Positions 17,834 to 26,704 of a stretch of DNA of 64,000 nt are shown here, in pieces. The notes under the pieces are model-generated. The model was not told the DNA's origin and made no database searches. It saw only the letters and a list, made by a program, of their open reading frames with translations. How positions within the stretch are numbered: position 1 is the first letter of the stretch; each line of letters starts with the position of its first letter. The DNA is from an uncultured Alphaproteobacteria bacterium. GTDB taxonomy: Bacteria; Pseudomonadota; Alphaproteobacteria; Rhodospirillales; Rhodospirillaceae. The stretch covers positions 1,635,245-1,699,244 of the forward strand of contig LT599022.1 of assembly GCA_900079695.1 (NCBI GenBank), read 5' to 3'. The translations under genes and the position numbers were made by a program.

Positions 17834-19240
17834 TTACATCTTGCACTGAATTCGCACCACCGACTTCATGCCGTCTTCTCCGACGTCGGCGACCGAGCCG
17901 CGCCCGTCGGAAACCGCCTCCCGGAAGGGGATCTTCTTGGTATTGAGGAATTCCCGAACCGTGCTGGTCTTGATCGCGAAGTTGATGTTCTGCGGGATCG
18001 AGCCGGTCTGCTTCGCCATGAGCAGGGCGTTGAGGGTCGCATCGACCACCCCGACGATATTGCCCGACAGATCGAACAGCGGGCCGCCGCTGTTTCCGGG
18101 CTGGATCGGCGCGGTGATCTGGATGAAACGGGTGTCGTCGCCGATACCTGCGAGCGCGGTGACGTTGCCGGTGGTGAGCTGCGGCGAGGAGGTGAGGATG
18201 CCGACGTAGGGGAAGCCGACCGCCACCACCTGATCGCCGGGGCGTACGTAGCTGCCCTTGCGGAAGCGCACGGGGACGATGTCCGGCAGATTCGCCTTGA
18301 TCACCGCGAGATCATTGAGTTCGTCGGTGGCGATGAGTTTGGCGGGCACCACCTCGGCCTCGCGCTGAACGTAGAGCTTGCGGCACTCGCCCGCGACGTG
18401 GTGGTTGGTGAGGAAATAGCCGCCGGAGGACAGCGCGAAGCCGGTGCCGGAGGCGTCGCCGCCGCCTTCGGACGAGCGCTTGGAGTCGGCGCGCTTGATC
18501 TTCTGGTAGCTGACCGTGCCGCCGATCGAGCTGCAATAGGCTTCCGATGCCTCGACGACGCTGCCGTCGGCCCGCACGCAACGGAAGACCGGAGCGGCGG
18601 ACGCGAGCTGGACCTTCTCTCCATGCGCATCGACGCCGAGCGCCGCGAGGCGGGCGTCGAACGCGCCCCAGATCTTCGCCAGTCCGATGCGGACCGCCTC
18701 GGGCGGCGGATGGCTCGGCCACATGGTCCCGGCGGGGGCAGACAGGCGTCGCATCCGTGCCGACAAGGTGACGAGCGTGCCGCCCTCCTCGGCCGGCTCG
18801 GTGGTGGCCGCAAAGTAAATCCGATATTCCTCGGGCGCGAGGTAGACCAGCATGCTGGTCACCGGCCCCACCGCCCGCATCGCCACGTCGCGGGTACGCG
18901 GCATTTCCACGTCGTGGACCTGATCCCACTCGGCCGCGCTCAGGGGCGTCGGGCCGATCGCGCTGGCGCCCACGAACCCTTCCTTCTCGTTGATTTCCTC
19001 GACCGTCATGCCGAGCCCGGTCAACACGCCGATCATGCCGTCAAGGGCCTGGACCCTGGTGGCGTCGTAGCGCCGGGTACCTTCCTGGCGAAGAATCTCG
19101 CGGTTCTGGCTCATCCAGGTTTCGTCGAGCGCGCTCGAGAACGTGTTGACGTCTCGCGCCGTCACGCAGCCGCACAGCAACACGAGCACCCCGAAGCCGA
19201 GGGCTTTGCCCGCAGCCGTACACATCTCGCGAACCGACAT
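17834..19240 (-). CDS. Trypsin-like serine protease, probable lipoprotein
   Basis: A 468-residue envelope protein. The N-terminus has a hydrophobic leader ending in LLCGC, with a candidate lipidated Cys at residue 25, although the residue before the usual small amino acid is atypical. Residues 30-250 form an unrecognised domain. Residues 255-440 are an HtrA-like chymotrypsin fold with a full triad: His281 in TNHHVAG, Asp310 in ELNDLAVIK and Ser384 in QPGNSGGPLF. No PDZ domain follows. The large N-terminal region is unusual and may anchor or regulate the protease. GGGGGGA precedes the ATG. It is divergent from tenA. Confidence 0.85.
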   Translation of the reverse strand: MSVREMCTAAGKALGFGVLVLLCGCVTARDVNTFSSALDETWMSQNREILRQEGTRRYDATRVQALDGMIGVLTGLGMTVEEINEKEGFVGASAIGPTPLSAAEWDQVHDVEMPRTRDVAMRAVGPVTSMLVYLAPEEYRIYFAATTEPAEEGGTLVTLSARMRRLSAPAGTMWPSHPPPEAVRIGLAKIWGAFDARLAALGVDAHGEKVQLASAAPVFRCVRADGSVVEASEAYCSSIGGTVSYQKIKRADSKRSSEGGGDASGTGFALSSGGYFLTNHHVAGECRKLYVQREAEVVPAKLIATDELNDLAVIKANLPDIVPVRFRKGSYVRPGDQVVAVGFPYVGILTSSPQLTTGNVTALAGIGDDTRFIQITAPIQPGNSGGPLFDLSGNIVGVVDATLNALLMAKQTGSIPQNINFAIKTSTVREFLNTKKIPFREAVSDGRGSVADVGEDGMKSVVRIQCKM

Positions 19241-19436
19241 GATCCCCCCATTTTATCTCGGCTTGCACCCGTCGGCGTCCGCGGGACAGCCCCCCTTGTC
19301 GATCGATGATAAAAACGAATCCCTGTTCCGGCAATACGACCAAAGGTTAACATCCAAACCCATGGACACGCAAAACGTCGCCGGATTGCGTCCGCCGCCG
19401 CCCCGCCCGATCTCAGGGGAAAGCCCGGGAACCGAT

Positions 19437-20099
19437 ATGACCACTTTCGAACGCCTGAAGACCGCCGCCGCCGAGGACTGGAGCGACTACGTCGATCACG
19501 AGTTCGTGCGGCGGATGGGCGACGGCACCCTGCCCGAGGCGGCCTTCCGCGCCTATCTCGCGCAGGACTACCTGTTCCTGATCCAGTTCGCGCGGGCGAA
19601 CGCGCTCGCCGCCTACAAGGGCCGCAGCCTCGCCGACATCCGCGCCGCCGCCGACGCCCTCGGCGCGATTCTCGGCGAGATGGACCTGCACGTGCGGCTG
19701 TGCGCGCGCTGGGGGCTTTCGCCCGCCGACCTCGAAGCCGCGCCCGAGCACGTCGCCACCGTCGCCTACACCCGATTCGTGCTCGATTGCGGCGCGGCGG
19801 GCGATCTTCTCGACCTCGCCGCCGCGCTCGCGCCGTGCGTGATCGGATACGCCGAGATCGGCCGCGCCCTCGCCCCGGCGCTCACCCCCGACCACCCCTA
19901 CCGCGAGTGGATCGCCGAATACGCCGCCGACGGCTATCAGGCGGCGGCCCGCGCGGCCGCGGCGCAGCTCGACCGACTCGCCGACCGGTCGCTCAGCCCG
20001 GCGCGCTTCCCCGAGCTTGCCGCGATCTTCGCCGCCGCGACGCGACTCGAAAGCGCGTTCTGGCAGATGGGCCTCGACCTCGCCGACCGCGCCGACTGA
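19437..20099 (+). CDS. tenA: TenA/Thi-4 family aminopyrimidine aminohydrolase
   Basis: A 220-residue all-helical protein that hydrolyses thiamin or its degradation product 4-amino-5-aminomethyl-2-methylpyrimidine, salvaging the pyrimidine. Functional residues match the family: Asp44 in YLAQDYLFL, Cys134 in LAPCVIGYAEIG (the nucleophile) and Glu205 in RLESAFWQMGL. The ATG at 19437 fits the family N-terminus; the start is otherwise weakly marked. The 196-bp gap to the divergent protease gene shows no recognisable TPP riboswitch. No thiamin synthesis genes are adjacent. Confidence 0.9.
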   Translation: MTTFERLKTAAAEDWSDYVDHEFVRRMGDGTLPEAAFRAYLAQDYLFLIQFARANALAAYKGRSLADIRAAADALGAILGEMDLHVRLCARWGLSPADLEAAPEHVATVAYTRFVLDCGAAGDLLDLAAALAPCVIGYAEIGRALAPALTPDHPYREWIAEYAADGYQAAARAAAAQLDRLADRSLSPARFPELAAIFAAATRLESAFWQMGLDLADRAD

Positions 20100-20179
20100 C
20101 CTACGGCGCGGGTGGCGCTCGGCACGGACATGTGTCACTCTGCCCTCTTGCCAATCCAGAGTCTCCTCGGAGGAGGAGA

Positions 20180-21568
20180 ATGCGATCAGGTCCGTCCGCG
20201 CCCGCGGACGGTCGCGCCACCGCTCAAGCCGAAAGACCCGACATGACCCACAGCCCGAACCCCAGCTGGTTTCCCGAGTGGAAGCTGACCACCGCCGATC
20301 GCGTCGCGCCGGACGAACGCCTGCCCTGGCCGCAGACCGTGATCGCCGGTTTCCAGCATGTCGTCGCGATGTTCGGCTCGACCGTGCTCGCGCCGATCAT
20401 CATGGGGTTCGACCCCAACGTGGCGGTGCTGTTCTCGGGCATCGGCACGCTGCTCTTCTTCCTCATCGTCGGCGGACGGGTGCCCTCCTACCTCGGCTCG
20501 TCGTTCTCGTTCATCGCGGTGGTGATCGCCGCCTCGGCCTACTCCGGCAGCGGGCCGAACGCCAACATTCCGGTGGCGCTCGGCGGCATCATCGCGGCGG
20601 GCGCGCTCTATCTCCTGATCGGCCTGGTGGTGATGAAGGCGGGCTACCGCTGGATCGAAACCCTGATGCCCCCGGTGGTGACCGGCGGCATCGTCGCGGC
20701 GATCGGCCTCAACCTCGCGCCGATCGCGGTCAAGGGGATCAGCGGCAGCGGCTTCGACAGCACCGCGGGCATCGTCACCATCATCGCCGTCGGCCTCGCG
20801 GCGGTCTACGCACCCGGGATGTTCCGTCGGATCCCGGTGCTGATCGGCGGGTTCGCCGGATATCTCGTCTACGCCGTCGGCGCGAACCTGCTCGGCTACG
20901 GCAAGCCGATCGACTTTTCCGCGCTCGCCGCCGCGCCGTGGTTCGGCGCACCGACCTTCGCCGCGCCGGTCTTCGACCTCGGCGCGATGGCGCTGATCGC
21001 TCCGGTGGCGGTCATCCTGGTGGCGGAAAACCTGGGCCACATCAAGGCGATCGGCGCGATGACCGGGCGCAATCTGGACCCCTACGTCGGACGCGCCTTC
21101 GTCGGCGACGGCGTCGCGACGATCCTCTCGGGCTTCTCGGGCGGCACCGGCGTGACCACCTACGCCGAGAACATGGGGGTGATGGCGGTGACGCGGATCT
21201 ATTCGACGCTGGTGTTCGTCGTCGCCGCGCTGTTCGCCATCCTGCTCGGGTTCTCGCCCAAGTTCGGCGCGCTGATCCTCACCATTCCCGGCCCGGTGAT
21301 CGGCGGCCTGTCGATCGTGATCTTCGGCCTGATCACCGCCACCGCCGGGCGCATCTGGGTGGAGAACAAGGTCGACTTCTCCGAAACCAAGAACCTCATC
21401 ACCACCGCCGCGGCGGTGATCGCCGGCGCGGGCGACCTTACCCTGCACCTCGGCGGCTTCACCCTCGGCGGCATCGGCACCGCCACCTTCGGCGCGATCG
21501 CGCTCTACGCACTGCTGAACCGCAAGGGCGACGCCGCGGAAATCGAAGCCCCCCACCCGGCGGAATGA
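20180..21568 (+). CDS. NCS2-family nucleobase (uracil/xanthine) permease
   Basis: A 462-residue inner-membrane symporter if the ATG at 20180, which has GGAGG six bases upstream, is used. An ATG at 20243 giving 441 residues also fits the family. The N-terminus has DERLPWPQTVIAGFQHVVAMFGSTVLAPI, the nucleobase cation symporter-2 signature. VAENLGHIKAIGAMTGRNLDPYVGRAFVGDG carries the substrate-contacting Glu, followed by SGFSGGTGVTTYAENMGVMAVT. The pattern is closest to UraA-type uracil or general purine/pyrimidine permeases. A terminator-like hairpin follows. No pyrimidine or purine degradation genes are adjacent, so the substrate is open. Confidence 0.9.
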   Translation: MRSGPSAPADGRATAQAERPDMTHSPNPSWFPEWKLTTADRVAPDERLPWPQTVIAGFQHVVAMFGSTVLAPIIMGFDPNVAVLFSGIGTLLFFLIVGGRVPSYLGSSFSFIAVVIAASAYSGSGPNANIPVALGGIIAAGALYLLIGLVVMKAGYRWIETLMPPVVTGGIVAAIGLNLAPIAVKGISGSGFDSTAGIVTIIAVGLAAVYAPGMFRRIPVLIGGFAGYLVYAVGANLLGYGKPIDFSALAAAPWFGAPTFAAPVFDLGAMALIAPVAVILVAENLGHIKAIGAMTGRNLDPYVGRAFVGDGVATILSGFSGGTGVTTYAENMGVMAVTRIYSTLVFVVAALFAILLGFSPKFGALILTIPGPVIGGLSIVIFGLITATAGRIWVENKVDFSETKNLITTAAAVIAGAGDLTLHLGGFTLGGIGTATFGAIALYALLNRKGDAAEIEAPHPAE

Positions 21569-21592
21569 CTCCCGCCGACGTGCCGAATCGTC

Positions 21593-21628
21593 CGCCCCCG
21601 GGCTCCGGCCCGGGGGCGCTTTGCTTTC
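21593..21628 (+). terminator. Intrinsic terminator after the NCS2 permease
   Basis: CGCCCCCGGGC (21593-21603) pairs perfectly with GCCCGGGGGCG (21608-21618) around a 4-base loop. A modestly T-rich tail (CTTTGCTTT) follows. It lies 25 bp after the permease stop. Confidence 0.72.
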
Positions 21629-21800
21629 CGCGACCCGCTCACGACCGCCGGGAGAATCGGCCTCCCCGGGGTCGCATCCTTAAGTAGAATAACGTGAAAT
21701 GCCTTTCTCTATAACCGTTTGACTTCCATTTGCGGGAATGGCATGCCGGAGTCGGAGGCCGGGCGACGGAGCTCCGGCCGATCTTGCGATCGAGAGCGAA

Positions 21801-22142
21801 ATGGCAAAAGACTACAAGGCGATCGTTCAGGATGCGCGGTCCTATTATGCGCAGCTGGGCAAGGAAATCCCCGAACCTTTGGAAAAGTTCTACGCATTGT
21901 CGAAAACCGCGGTGGCGGACGGCGTCCTCGACCGCAAGACCAAGGAGCTGATCGCGCTCGCGATCGGCGTCACCCGTCGCTGCGACGGCTGCATCGGCGC
22001 ACACGCCTGGGCGTTGCGCGACGCCGGCGCCACCCGCGCCGAAGTAGCCGAGGCTCTTGCCGTGGTGATCGCGATGAACGGCGGCCCGGGGCTGGTCTAT
22101 TCCGCCGACGCCTTGCGCGCCTACGACCAGTTCGGAAGCTGA
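21801..22142 (+). CDS. Carboxymuconolactone decarboxylase/AhpD-like protein
   Basis: A 113-residue all-helical protein with the AhpD-type redox motif: TKELIALAIGVTRRCDGCIGAHAWAL has the conserved Glu, the C-x-x-C pair and the following His. Such proteins act as thiol-dependent peroxidase partners or as gamma-carboxymuconolactone decarboxylase relatives. The CxxC pattern favours a redox role. The gene stands alone between two terminator-like hairpins. Its N-terminus (MAKDYKAIVQDARSYYAQLG) is typical of the small CMD proteins. Confidence 0.88.
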   Translation: MAKDYKAIVQDARSYYAQLGKEIPEPLEKFYALSKTAVADGVLDRKTKELIALAIGVTRRCDGCIGAHAWALRDAGATRAEVAEALAVVIAMNGGPGLVYSADALRAYDQFGS

Positions 22143-22150
22143 GCCGAACC

Positions 22151-22175
22151 GCGGAGGGCGCGCCGCGCCCTCCGC
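22151..22175 (+). terminator. Stem-loop after the AhpD-like gene
   Basis: GCGGAGGGCGC (22151-22161) pairs perfectly with GCGCCCTCCGC (22165-22175) around a 3-base loop, nine bases after the stop codon. No T-run follows, so it may be a weak terminator or an mRNA-stabilising hairpin. Confidence 0.55.
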
Positions 22176-22253
22176 TCCCGCCGATTCGCACTGGCGGTTT
22201 ACCCGCGCATGCGCCAAGATCGGCCGGTGCTTTCATGACAGCCGAGCTCCGCG

Positions 22254-24488
22254 ATGACCCATGTCTCGCCTGCGGCCGCGCGCCGAAGCGTCCGCCTGCC
22301 GCGGGTGTGGTGGGCCGGGTGGTTCCTGGTGCTCCTCGCCGCCTTACCGCCGCGCCCGGCGGCGGCGCAGGTGTTCTGGGAAGACGACGGCCCGCGCGTC
22401 CTGGTGCTGGCCTCCTACCACCACGGCAACCCCTGGACCGACTCGATCGTGGAGGAAATCCGCCAGGTCTTTCAGGCGGAACGGCCGACCGCGAAGCTCC
22501 ACATCGAATACATGGACGCGATGCGCAACGACCCGCGCGAGGTGTTTCCCTCGATCGAGGCGCTGTTCCGCTCCAAGTATCGCGGCAAGCGCCCGGCGAC
22601 GATCGTCACCATCGGCGACGAAGCGCTCAACTTCCTGCTCGCGCGGCGCGACCGCCTGTTTCCGATGGTGCCGATCGTGTTCTCCGCGGTCAGCGCCACC
22701 CGCAAGCTGCCGATCAAGGACCCGGCCGGAATCGTCGGCGTCGCCGAGACCGTGGACATCAAGCGCACGATTCAGATCGCCCTGGCGCTGCATCCGCGCG
22801 CCACCCGGGTGGTGGGCGTGAGCGACCTCTCGTCGGTGGCGCGCTACGACTTCGAACGCTTCTGGCGGACCTTTCCGCTGTTCGAGGATCACGTGCGCTT
22901 CGACGAGTTCGTCGGCTATTCGGCCGACGAACTGAGGGCGGAGCTCGCGCGCCTGCCGCCCCAGACCATCGTCATCGACGTCGCGTTCCGCCGCGACCGG
23001 CTGGGGCGGGTGTTCTCGCCCGCCGAGGTGGTGCGCCTGCTCGGCGACGAGGGCCGGTTTCCGGTCTACTCGCTGTGGGACTATTCGGTCGGACAGGGCG
23101 TGGTGGGCGGCTACGTCAGCAGCGGCAAGGCCCAGGGCGAAGCGGCCGCCCGGCTGGCGTTCCGGGTGCTCGACGGGGCCCCGATCGACGCCGAAGCGGC
23201 GACGCGCGACGAACTTACGGTGCCGATGTTCGACTACGCGCAGCTGCAGCGTTTCGGCATCCCGATGGGACTGCTGCCGCCCGGCAGCGTCGTCGTCAAT
23301 CAGCCGGAAACCCTCTACTGGAAATACCGCTACTACTTCTGGAGCGTCACTCTGGTGATCGGCACGCTACTCACCCTGGTGATGGTGCTGACCAGCAACG
23401 TGCTGCAGAAACGCCGGGCCCTGCGGGAACTGCAGGCGAGCCGCCAGCGCTACCGCGCGATCGTCGAGGACCAGACCGAGTTCCTCGTGCGCTTCGACAA
23501 GCTCTTCCGCATCACCTACGCCAACAGCGCGGTGTGCGCGTTTCTGCGGATGTCGCGCGAAAAGGTGCTGAGCATGGCGGTGGACCAGTTCGTGCCCGCC
23601 GAGCGGCTCGCCATGCTGCGCCCCGAGGTCGCCGCCCGCACCCCCGACGAACCGCTGTTCGCGGGCGAAGACCGGGTCCGCTCCGCCGATGGCGCCTGCC
23701 GCTGGATCAAGTGGACCGGCCGGGCGATCTTCGGCCCCGGCGGCAGCGTGGAGGAATACCAGGTGGTGGCCTCCGACGTGACCTCGGAGAAGCAGATCTA
23801 CCAGGCGCTGGAAAAATCCCACGAGGCCTACCGCGAACTCGCCGCCCGCGGGCAGAAGCTCCTCGAGAACGAGCGCTCGCGCATCTCCATGGAGATCCAC
23901 GACGAGCTCGGCCAGAATCTCACCGCCCTCAACATCGGCCTGTCGATGCTCGGGCGGAACGCGGGCGGACCGGACGAGGGCGAGCGCATCCGCGAGATGC
24001 GCGACCTGACCGAGCGCACCATCGGGTCGGTGCAGCGGATCTCCCACGAACTGCGCCCCCCGCAGCTCGACGAACTCGGCCTGCTCGCGGCGATGCAATA
24101 CCACGCGCGCCGCTTCCTCGGCACCGCGGGCCTCGCCTACCGCTTCGAGCAGCACGGCGGCGCGCCCGACATCCGCCTCGACACCGACCGCGCCACGGCG
24201 CTGTTCCGCGTCTTTCAGGAAGCGCTGACCAACGTCGTGCGCCACGCCCGGGCGACCCGGGTGCTGATCCGCGTCACCGCCGAGGCCGACGCCGTCGGGC
24301 TCGAAATCAGCGACGACGGGATCGGTATCGACGACCACGCCAAACGCTCGCAGAATTCCCTCGGGATCATGGGCATGCGCGAACGCATCCGCGCCCACAG
24401 CGGGCGCCTGACGGTATCCGGCCGCGCCGGCCAGGGCACCACCGTGACGGTGCGCCTGCCGGTCCCGGCCGAGGAGACGGAAACATGA
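22254..24488 (+). CDS. Sensor histidine kinase with periplasmic ABC-substrate-binding-like domain, PAS and HisKA_3
   Basis: A 744-residue membrane sensor. An N-terminal signal or anchor segment (residues about 18-38) is followed by an ABC_sub_bind-type periplasmic domain (about 45-350: VLVLASYHHGNPWTDSIVEEI, IVTIGDEALNFLL, VPIVFSAVSATRKL). A transmembrane helix lies at about 360-385, a PAS domain at about 400-520 and a NarX/DegS-type transmitter after that. The phosphorylated His is 549 in MEIHDELGQNLTALN. The N box is EALTNVVRHARA (Asn660), with DDGIGID and GIMGMRERI as G boxes. The stop overlaps the response-regulator start as ATGA. The sensor probably reads an extracellular solute, perhaps the substrate of the TTT transporter operon downstream. 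Confidence 0.92.
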   Translation: MTHVSPAAARRSVRLPRVWWAGWFLVLLAALPPRPAAAQVFWEDDGPRVLVLASYHHGNPWTDSIVEEIRQVFQAERPTAKLHIEYMDAMRNDPREVFPSIEALFRSKYRGKRPATIVTIGDEALNFLLARRDRLFPMVPIVFSAVSATRKLPIKDPAGIVGVAETVDIKRTIQIALALHPRATRVVGVSDLSSVARYDFERFWRTFPLFEDHVRFDEFVGYSADELRAELARLPPQTIVIDVAFRRDRLGRVFSPAEVVRLLGDEGRFPVYSLWDYSVGQGVVGGYVSSGKAQGEAAARLAFRVLDGAPIDAEAATRDELTVPMFDYAQLQRFGIPMGLLPPGSVVVNQPETLYWKYRYYFWSVTLVIGTLLTLVMVLTSNVLQKRRALRELQASRQRYRAIVEDQTEFLVRFDKLFRITYANSAVCAFLRMSREKVLSMAVDQFVPAERLAMLRPEVAARTPDEPLFAGEDRVRSADGACRWIKWTGRAIFGPGGSVEEYQVVASDVTSEKQIYQALEKSHEAYRELAARGQKLLENERSRISMEIHDELGQNLTALNIGLSMLGRNAGGPDEGERIREMRDLTERTIGSVQRISHELRPPQLDELGLLAAMQYHARRFLGTAGLAYRFEQHGGAPDIRLDTDRATALFRVFQEALTNVVRHARATRVLIRVTAEADAVGLEISDDGIGIDDHAKRSQNSLGIMGMRERIRAHSGRLTVSGRAGQGTTVTVRLPVPAEETET

Positions 24489-25123
24489 GGATCCTTCTGG
24501 TCGACGATCACGCGGTGGTGCGCAAGGGCGTGATCGACATTCTTTCGACGATGACGCCGCCGCCCACGTTCACCGAGGCGGAAACCTCGCGTGCCGCGCT
24601 CGCCCGGATCGCCGAGGCGCCGGACGGCTTCGATCTCGCGATTCTCGATCTCCACCTGCCGGACGAAAGCGGCTTCTCCACCCTCGACAAGCTGCGCGCG
24701 CTCGCACCCGCGCTGCCGGTGCTGGTGCTGAGCATGTACGACGCCGCCGAATACGCGGTGCGCGCCCTCAAGGCGGGCGCGCTCGGATACGTTTCCAAGG
24801 GGTCCGTGCCCGAGGATCTGCGCCGCGCGATCGAGACCATCGTCCGCGGCAAGAGCTTCGTCAGCGAGCACCTCGTCGGCGAAATGCTCGCGCGACTCGG
24901 CGAAGGGCGCGAAAGCGCGCCCGCGGTCGGGCTCTCCGAGCGGGAAGCGACGGTGCTGCGCCTGCTCGCCCTCGGCCAGCGCATCACCGTGATCGGCCAG
25001 GAACTCGGCCTGAGCCCGAAAACCGTGGTGACCTACCGCGCGCGCGTGCTCGCCAAGCTCGGCCTCAAGACCAATGCCGATCTGGTGCGCTACGCCTACA
25101 AGAACGGCGTGCTGCCGGAATAG
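24485..25123 (+). CDS. NarL/FixJ-family response regulator
   Basis: A 212-residue protein with a receiver domain (Asp7-Asp8 in LLVDDH, phospho-acceptor Asp55 in LDLHLPDESG, Lys in YVSKGSVPEDL) and a LuxR-type helix-turn-helix (LSEREATVLRLLALGQ, GLSPKTVVTYRARVLAKLGLKTNADLVRYA). It is translationally coupled to the sensor kinase. It is the obvious candidate to bind the TGTAGG/CCTACA repeats in the AT-rich region that begins 68 bp downstream and runs up to operon I. Confidence 0.95.
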   Translation: MRILLVDDHAVVRKGVIDILSTMTPPPTFTEAETSRAALARIAEAPDGFDLAILDLHLPDESGFSTLDKLRALAPALPVLVLSMYDAAEYAVRALKAGALGYVSKGSVPEDLRRAIETIVRGKSFVSEHLVGEMLARLGEGRESAPAVGLSEREATVLRLLALGQRITVIGQELGLSPKTVVTYRARVLAKLGLKTNADLVRYAYKNGVLPE

Positions 25124-25190
25124 CCGCGCGACCCCGGCGGGCGGCGCGCACCGCTCATGCGCGCGACGATATTTCTCCACCGCCCGTAAG

Positions 25191-25444
25191 TGTAGGCATG
25201 TTCGAGGCTTCGGGTAGGCCGGCGAGACGCACGCCTACAGACGGAGACCTACGAGAACCCCCCAAGATTTCGCGGTTTCCACGCAAACGTATCTGCACAC
25301 AAATGCGTGACGATGAACTTTGTAATTTCAATTGCGAGCGATAATCAGAGATTAAACAAACCAATACAAAAAATACATTCCTACTATATTATCGTTTATC
25401 TTGAATGTAGGGCAAATCCTACGAGATGAAAGGGAAATCCTACA
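25191..25444 (+). promoter_or_regulatory. AT-rich promoter region with eight TGTAGG/CCTACA-type half-sites
   Basis: This 423-bp gap (25124-25546) before operon I has base composition unlike its surroundings. GTAGG or CCTAC cores occur at 25192, 25214, 25234, 25248, 25380, 25407, 25418 and 25439. Chance would give about one or fewer in this length. The last two are in a direct repeat, GGCAAATCCTAC (25411-25422) and GGGAAATCCTAC (25432-25443), offset by 21 bp or two helical turns, about 100 bp before the tctC start. This is a plausible activator array for the response regulator encoded just upstream. No conventional -35/-10 pair is obvious. Confidence 0.6.
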
Positions 25445-25546
25445 AAGTTATTGTTGAATTGCCTGTTTTCCGGCCGCATGCTGACGCCATAAAAACAAGT
25501 TTCGGACGGGTCGGTCGAAACCGTCGCAAGCCAGGGAGGCGTAGGA

Positions 25547-26524
25547 ATGCGTTTGCACACAATGGGGATGGTTTTCGGTGTCGCGCTCGGTGCGTGCGCC
25601 TTGGTCGGACCGGCATATGCCGCGTTCCCCGAAAAGCCGATTCAGATCGTGGTGCCGTTCAAACCCGGCGGCGGCAGCGATCTCGCGGCACGGATCTTCG
25701 CCAAGCACCTCGAAAAATACCTGCCGGTCAAGGTGATCATCACCAACATCGACGGCGCCCGCGGCCGCATGGGCGAACTCGAGGTCAAGCGCGCCCGCCC
25801 GGACGGCTACGAACTCCTCTGGCAGCACCAGAACCTTCACATGGCGATCGCCACCGGCCGTTCGAATTACGACTACAGCGCCTACAAGCCGGTGGCCGAC
25901 ACGGTCCGCTCCGACAACGCGCTGATCGTCGGCAAGGCCAGCCCCTACAAGACCGCCGGAGATCTCAACGCCGCCGCCAAGGCCGCGCCGGGAACCATCC
26001 GCTGGGGCGCGGCGATCAACGGCATCAGCCACTTCGCGTTCCTCGAGTACCTCGACGCCACCGGCATGAGCGAGGAAACCTTCCACACCATCGGCATGAG
26101 CGGCGACAAGGACCGCATCATCGCGATGATGCAGGGCAATCTCGACGCCGCGATCGTCGCCCTGAGCTCGGTGCGGCCCTACCTCGAATCCGGCGACCTG
26201 CGCCTGCTCGGCATCATGTCGGACGCGCGCGTCAGCGCCTATCCCGACCTGCCGACCCTCAAGGAGCAGGGCATCGATGCGGTGTTCTACTTCGACTACA
26301 TGACCTTCGCGCCGAAGGACACGCCGGACGACCGCGTCAAGATCCTCCGCGACGCGTGGATCAAGACCGCCCAGGACCCGGCTGCGAAGAAAGAGCTGGA
26401 AGACGGCTGGATGATCCCGATCCTGCTCGCCGGCCCGGCCTTCGACGAATATCTCGCGAAGCAGCTCAAGCAGTTCACCGGCCTCGCGAACAAGTACGGC
26501 CTCGCCAAGGAATCCGGGCAGTAA
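25547..26524 (+). CDS. TTT transporter periplasmic substrate-binding protein (TctC family), operon I
   Basis: A 325-residue secreted protein with a signal peptide ending in GPAYA at about residue 25 and a mature start AAFPEKPIQIVVPFKPGGGSD, the classic TctC/Bug opening that forms the carboxylate-binding loop. Later family features are KRARPDGYELLW, DNALIVGKASPYKTAGDL and the segment LPTLKEQGID. Such proteins bind di- or tricarboxylates or amides for secondary uptake. GGGAGG precedes the ATG. The genes for the two membrane subunits follow after a 180-bp gap that contains a strong hairpin. The substrate is unknown. Confidence 0.93.
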   Translation: MRLHTMGMVFGVALGACALVGPAYAAFPEKPIQIVVPFKPGGGSDLAARIFAKHLEKYLPVKVIITNIDGARGRMGELEVKRARPDGYELLWQHQNLHMAIATGRSNYDYSAYKPVADTVRSDNALIVGKASPYKTAGDLNAAAKAAPGTIRWGAAINGISHFAFLEYLDATGMSEETFHTIGMSGDKDRIIAMMQGNLDAAIVALSSVRPYLESGDLRLLGIMSDARVSAYPDLPTLKEQGIDAVFYFDYMTFAPKDTPDDRVKILRDAWIKTAQDPAAKKELEDGWMIPILLAGPAFDEYLAKQLKQFTGLANKYGLAKESGQ

Positions 26525-26548
26525 GTCCCTCCGGAAACCGCGCGTAAC

Positions 26549-26577
26549 GGGCCGGGGCGGCGCGTCCGCCCCGGCCC
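26549..26577 (+). terminator. Strong stem-loop between tctC and tctB of operon I
   Basis: GGGCCGGGGCGG (26549-26560) pairs perfectly with CCGCCCCGGCCC (26566-26577) around a 5-base loop, 24 bases after the binding-protein stop. No T-run follows. It probably causes partial termination or protects the 3' end, so that the binding protein is made in excess of the permease. Confidence 0.6.
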
Positions 26578-26704
26578 GGCGCAGACAAACCCGAGAGCGC
26601 GTCAATTCCATCCGCCGCACCGGCCCCGGTGCCCGGCCGCGCTCCTTCTTTGCCTTGCACCTTCGGCGGATGCCTTCCGCGGCCGCGCCGAAAGAGAGGA
26701 TGCC

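Noticed and set aside
19241-19436. Possible TPP riboswitch before tenA
   Set aside because: The region lacks the conserved CUGAGA and the paired thi-box elements. Nothing there resembles the aptamer.
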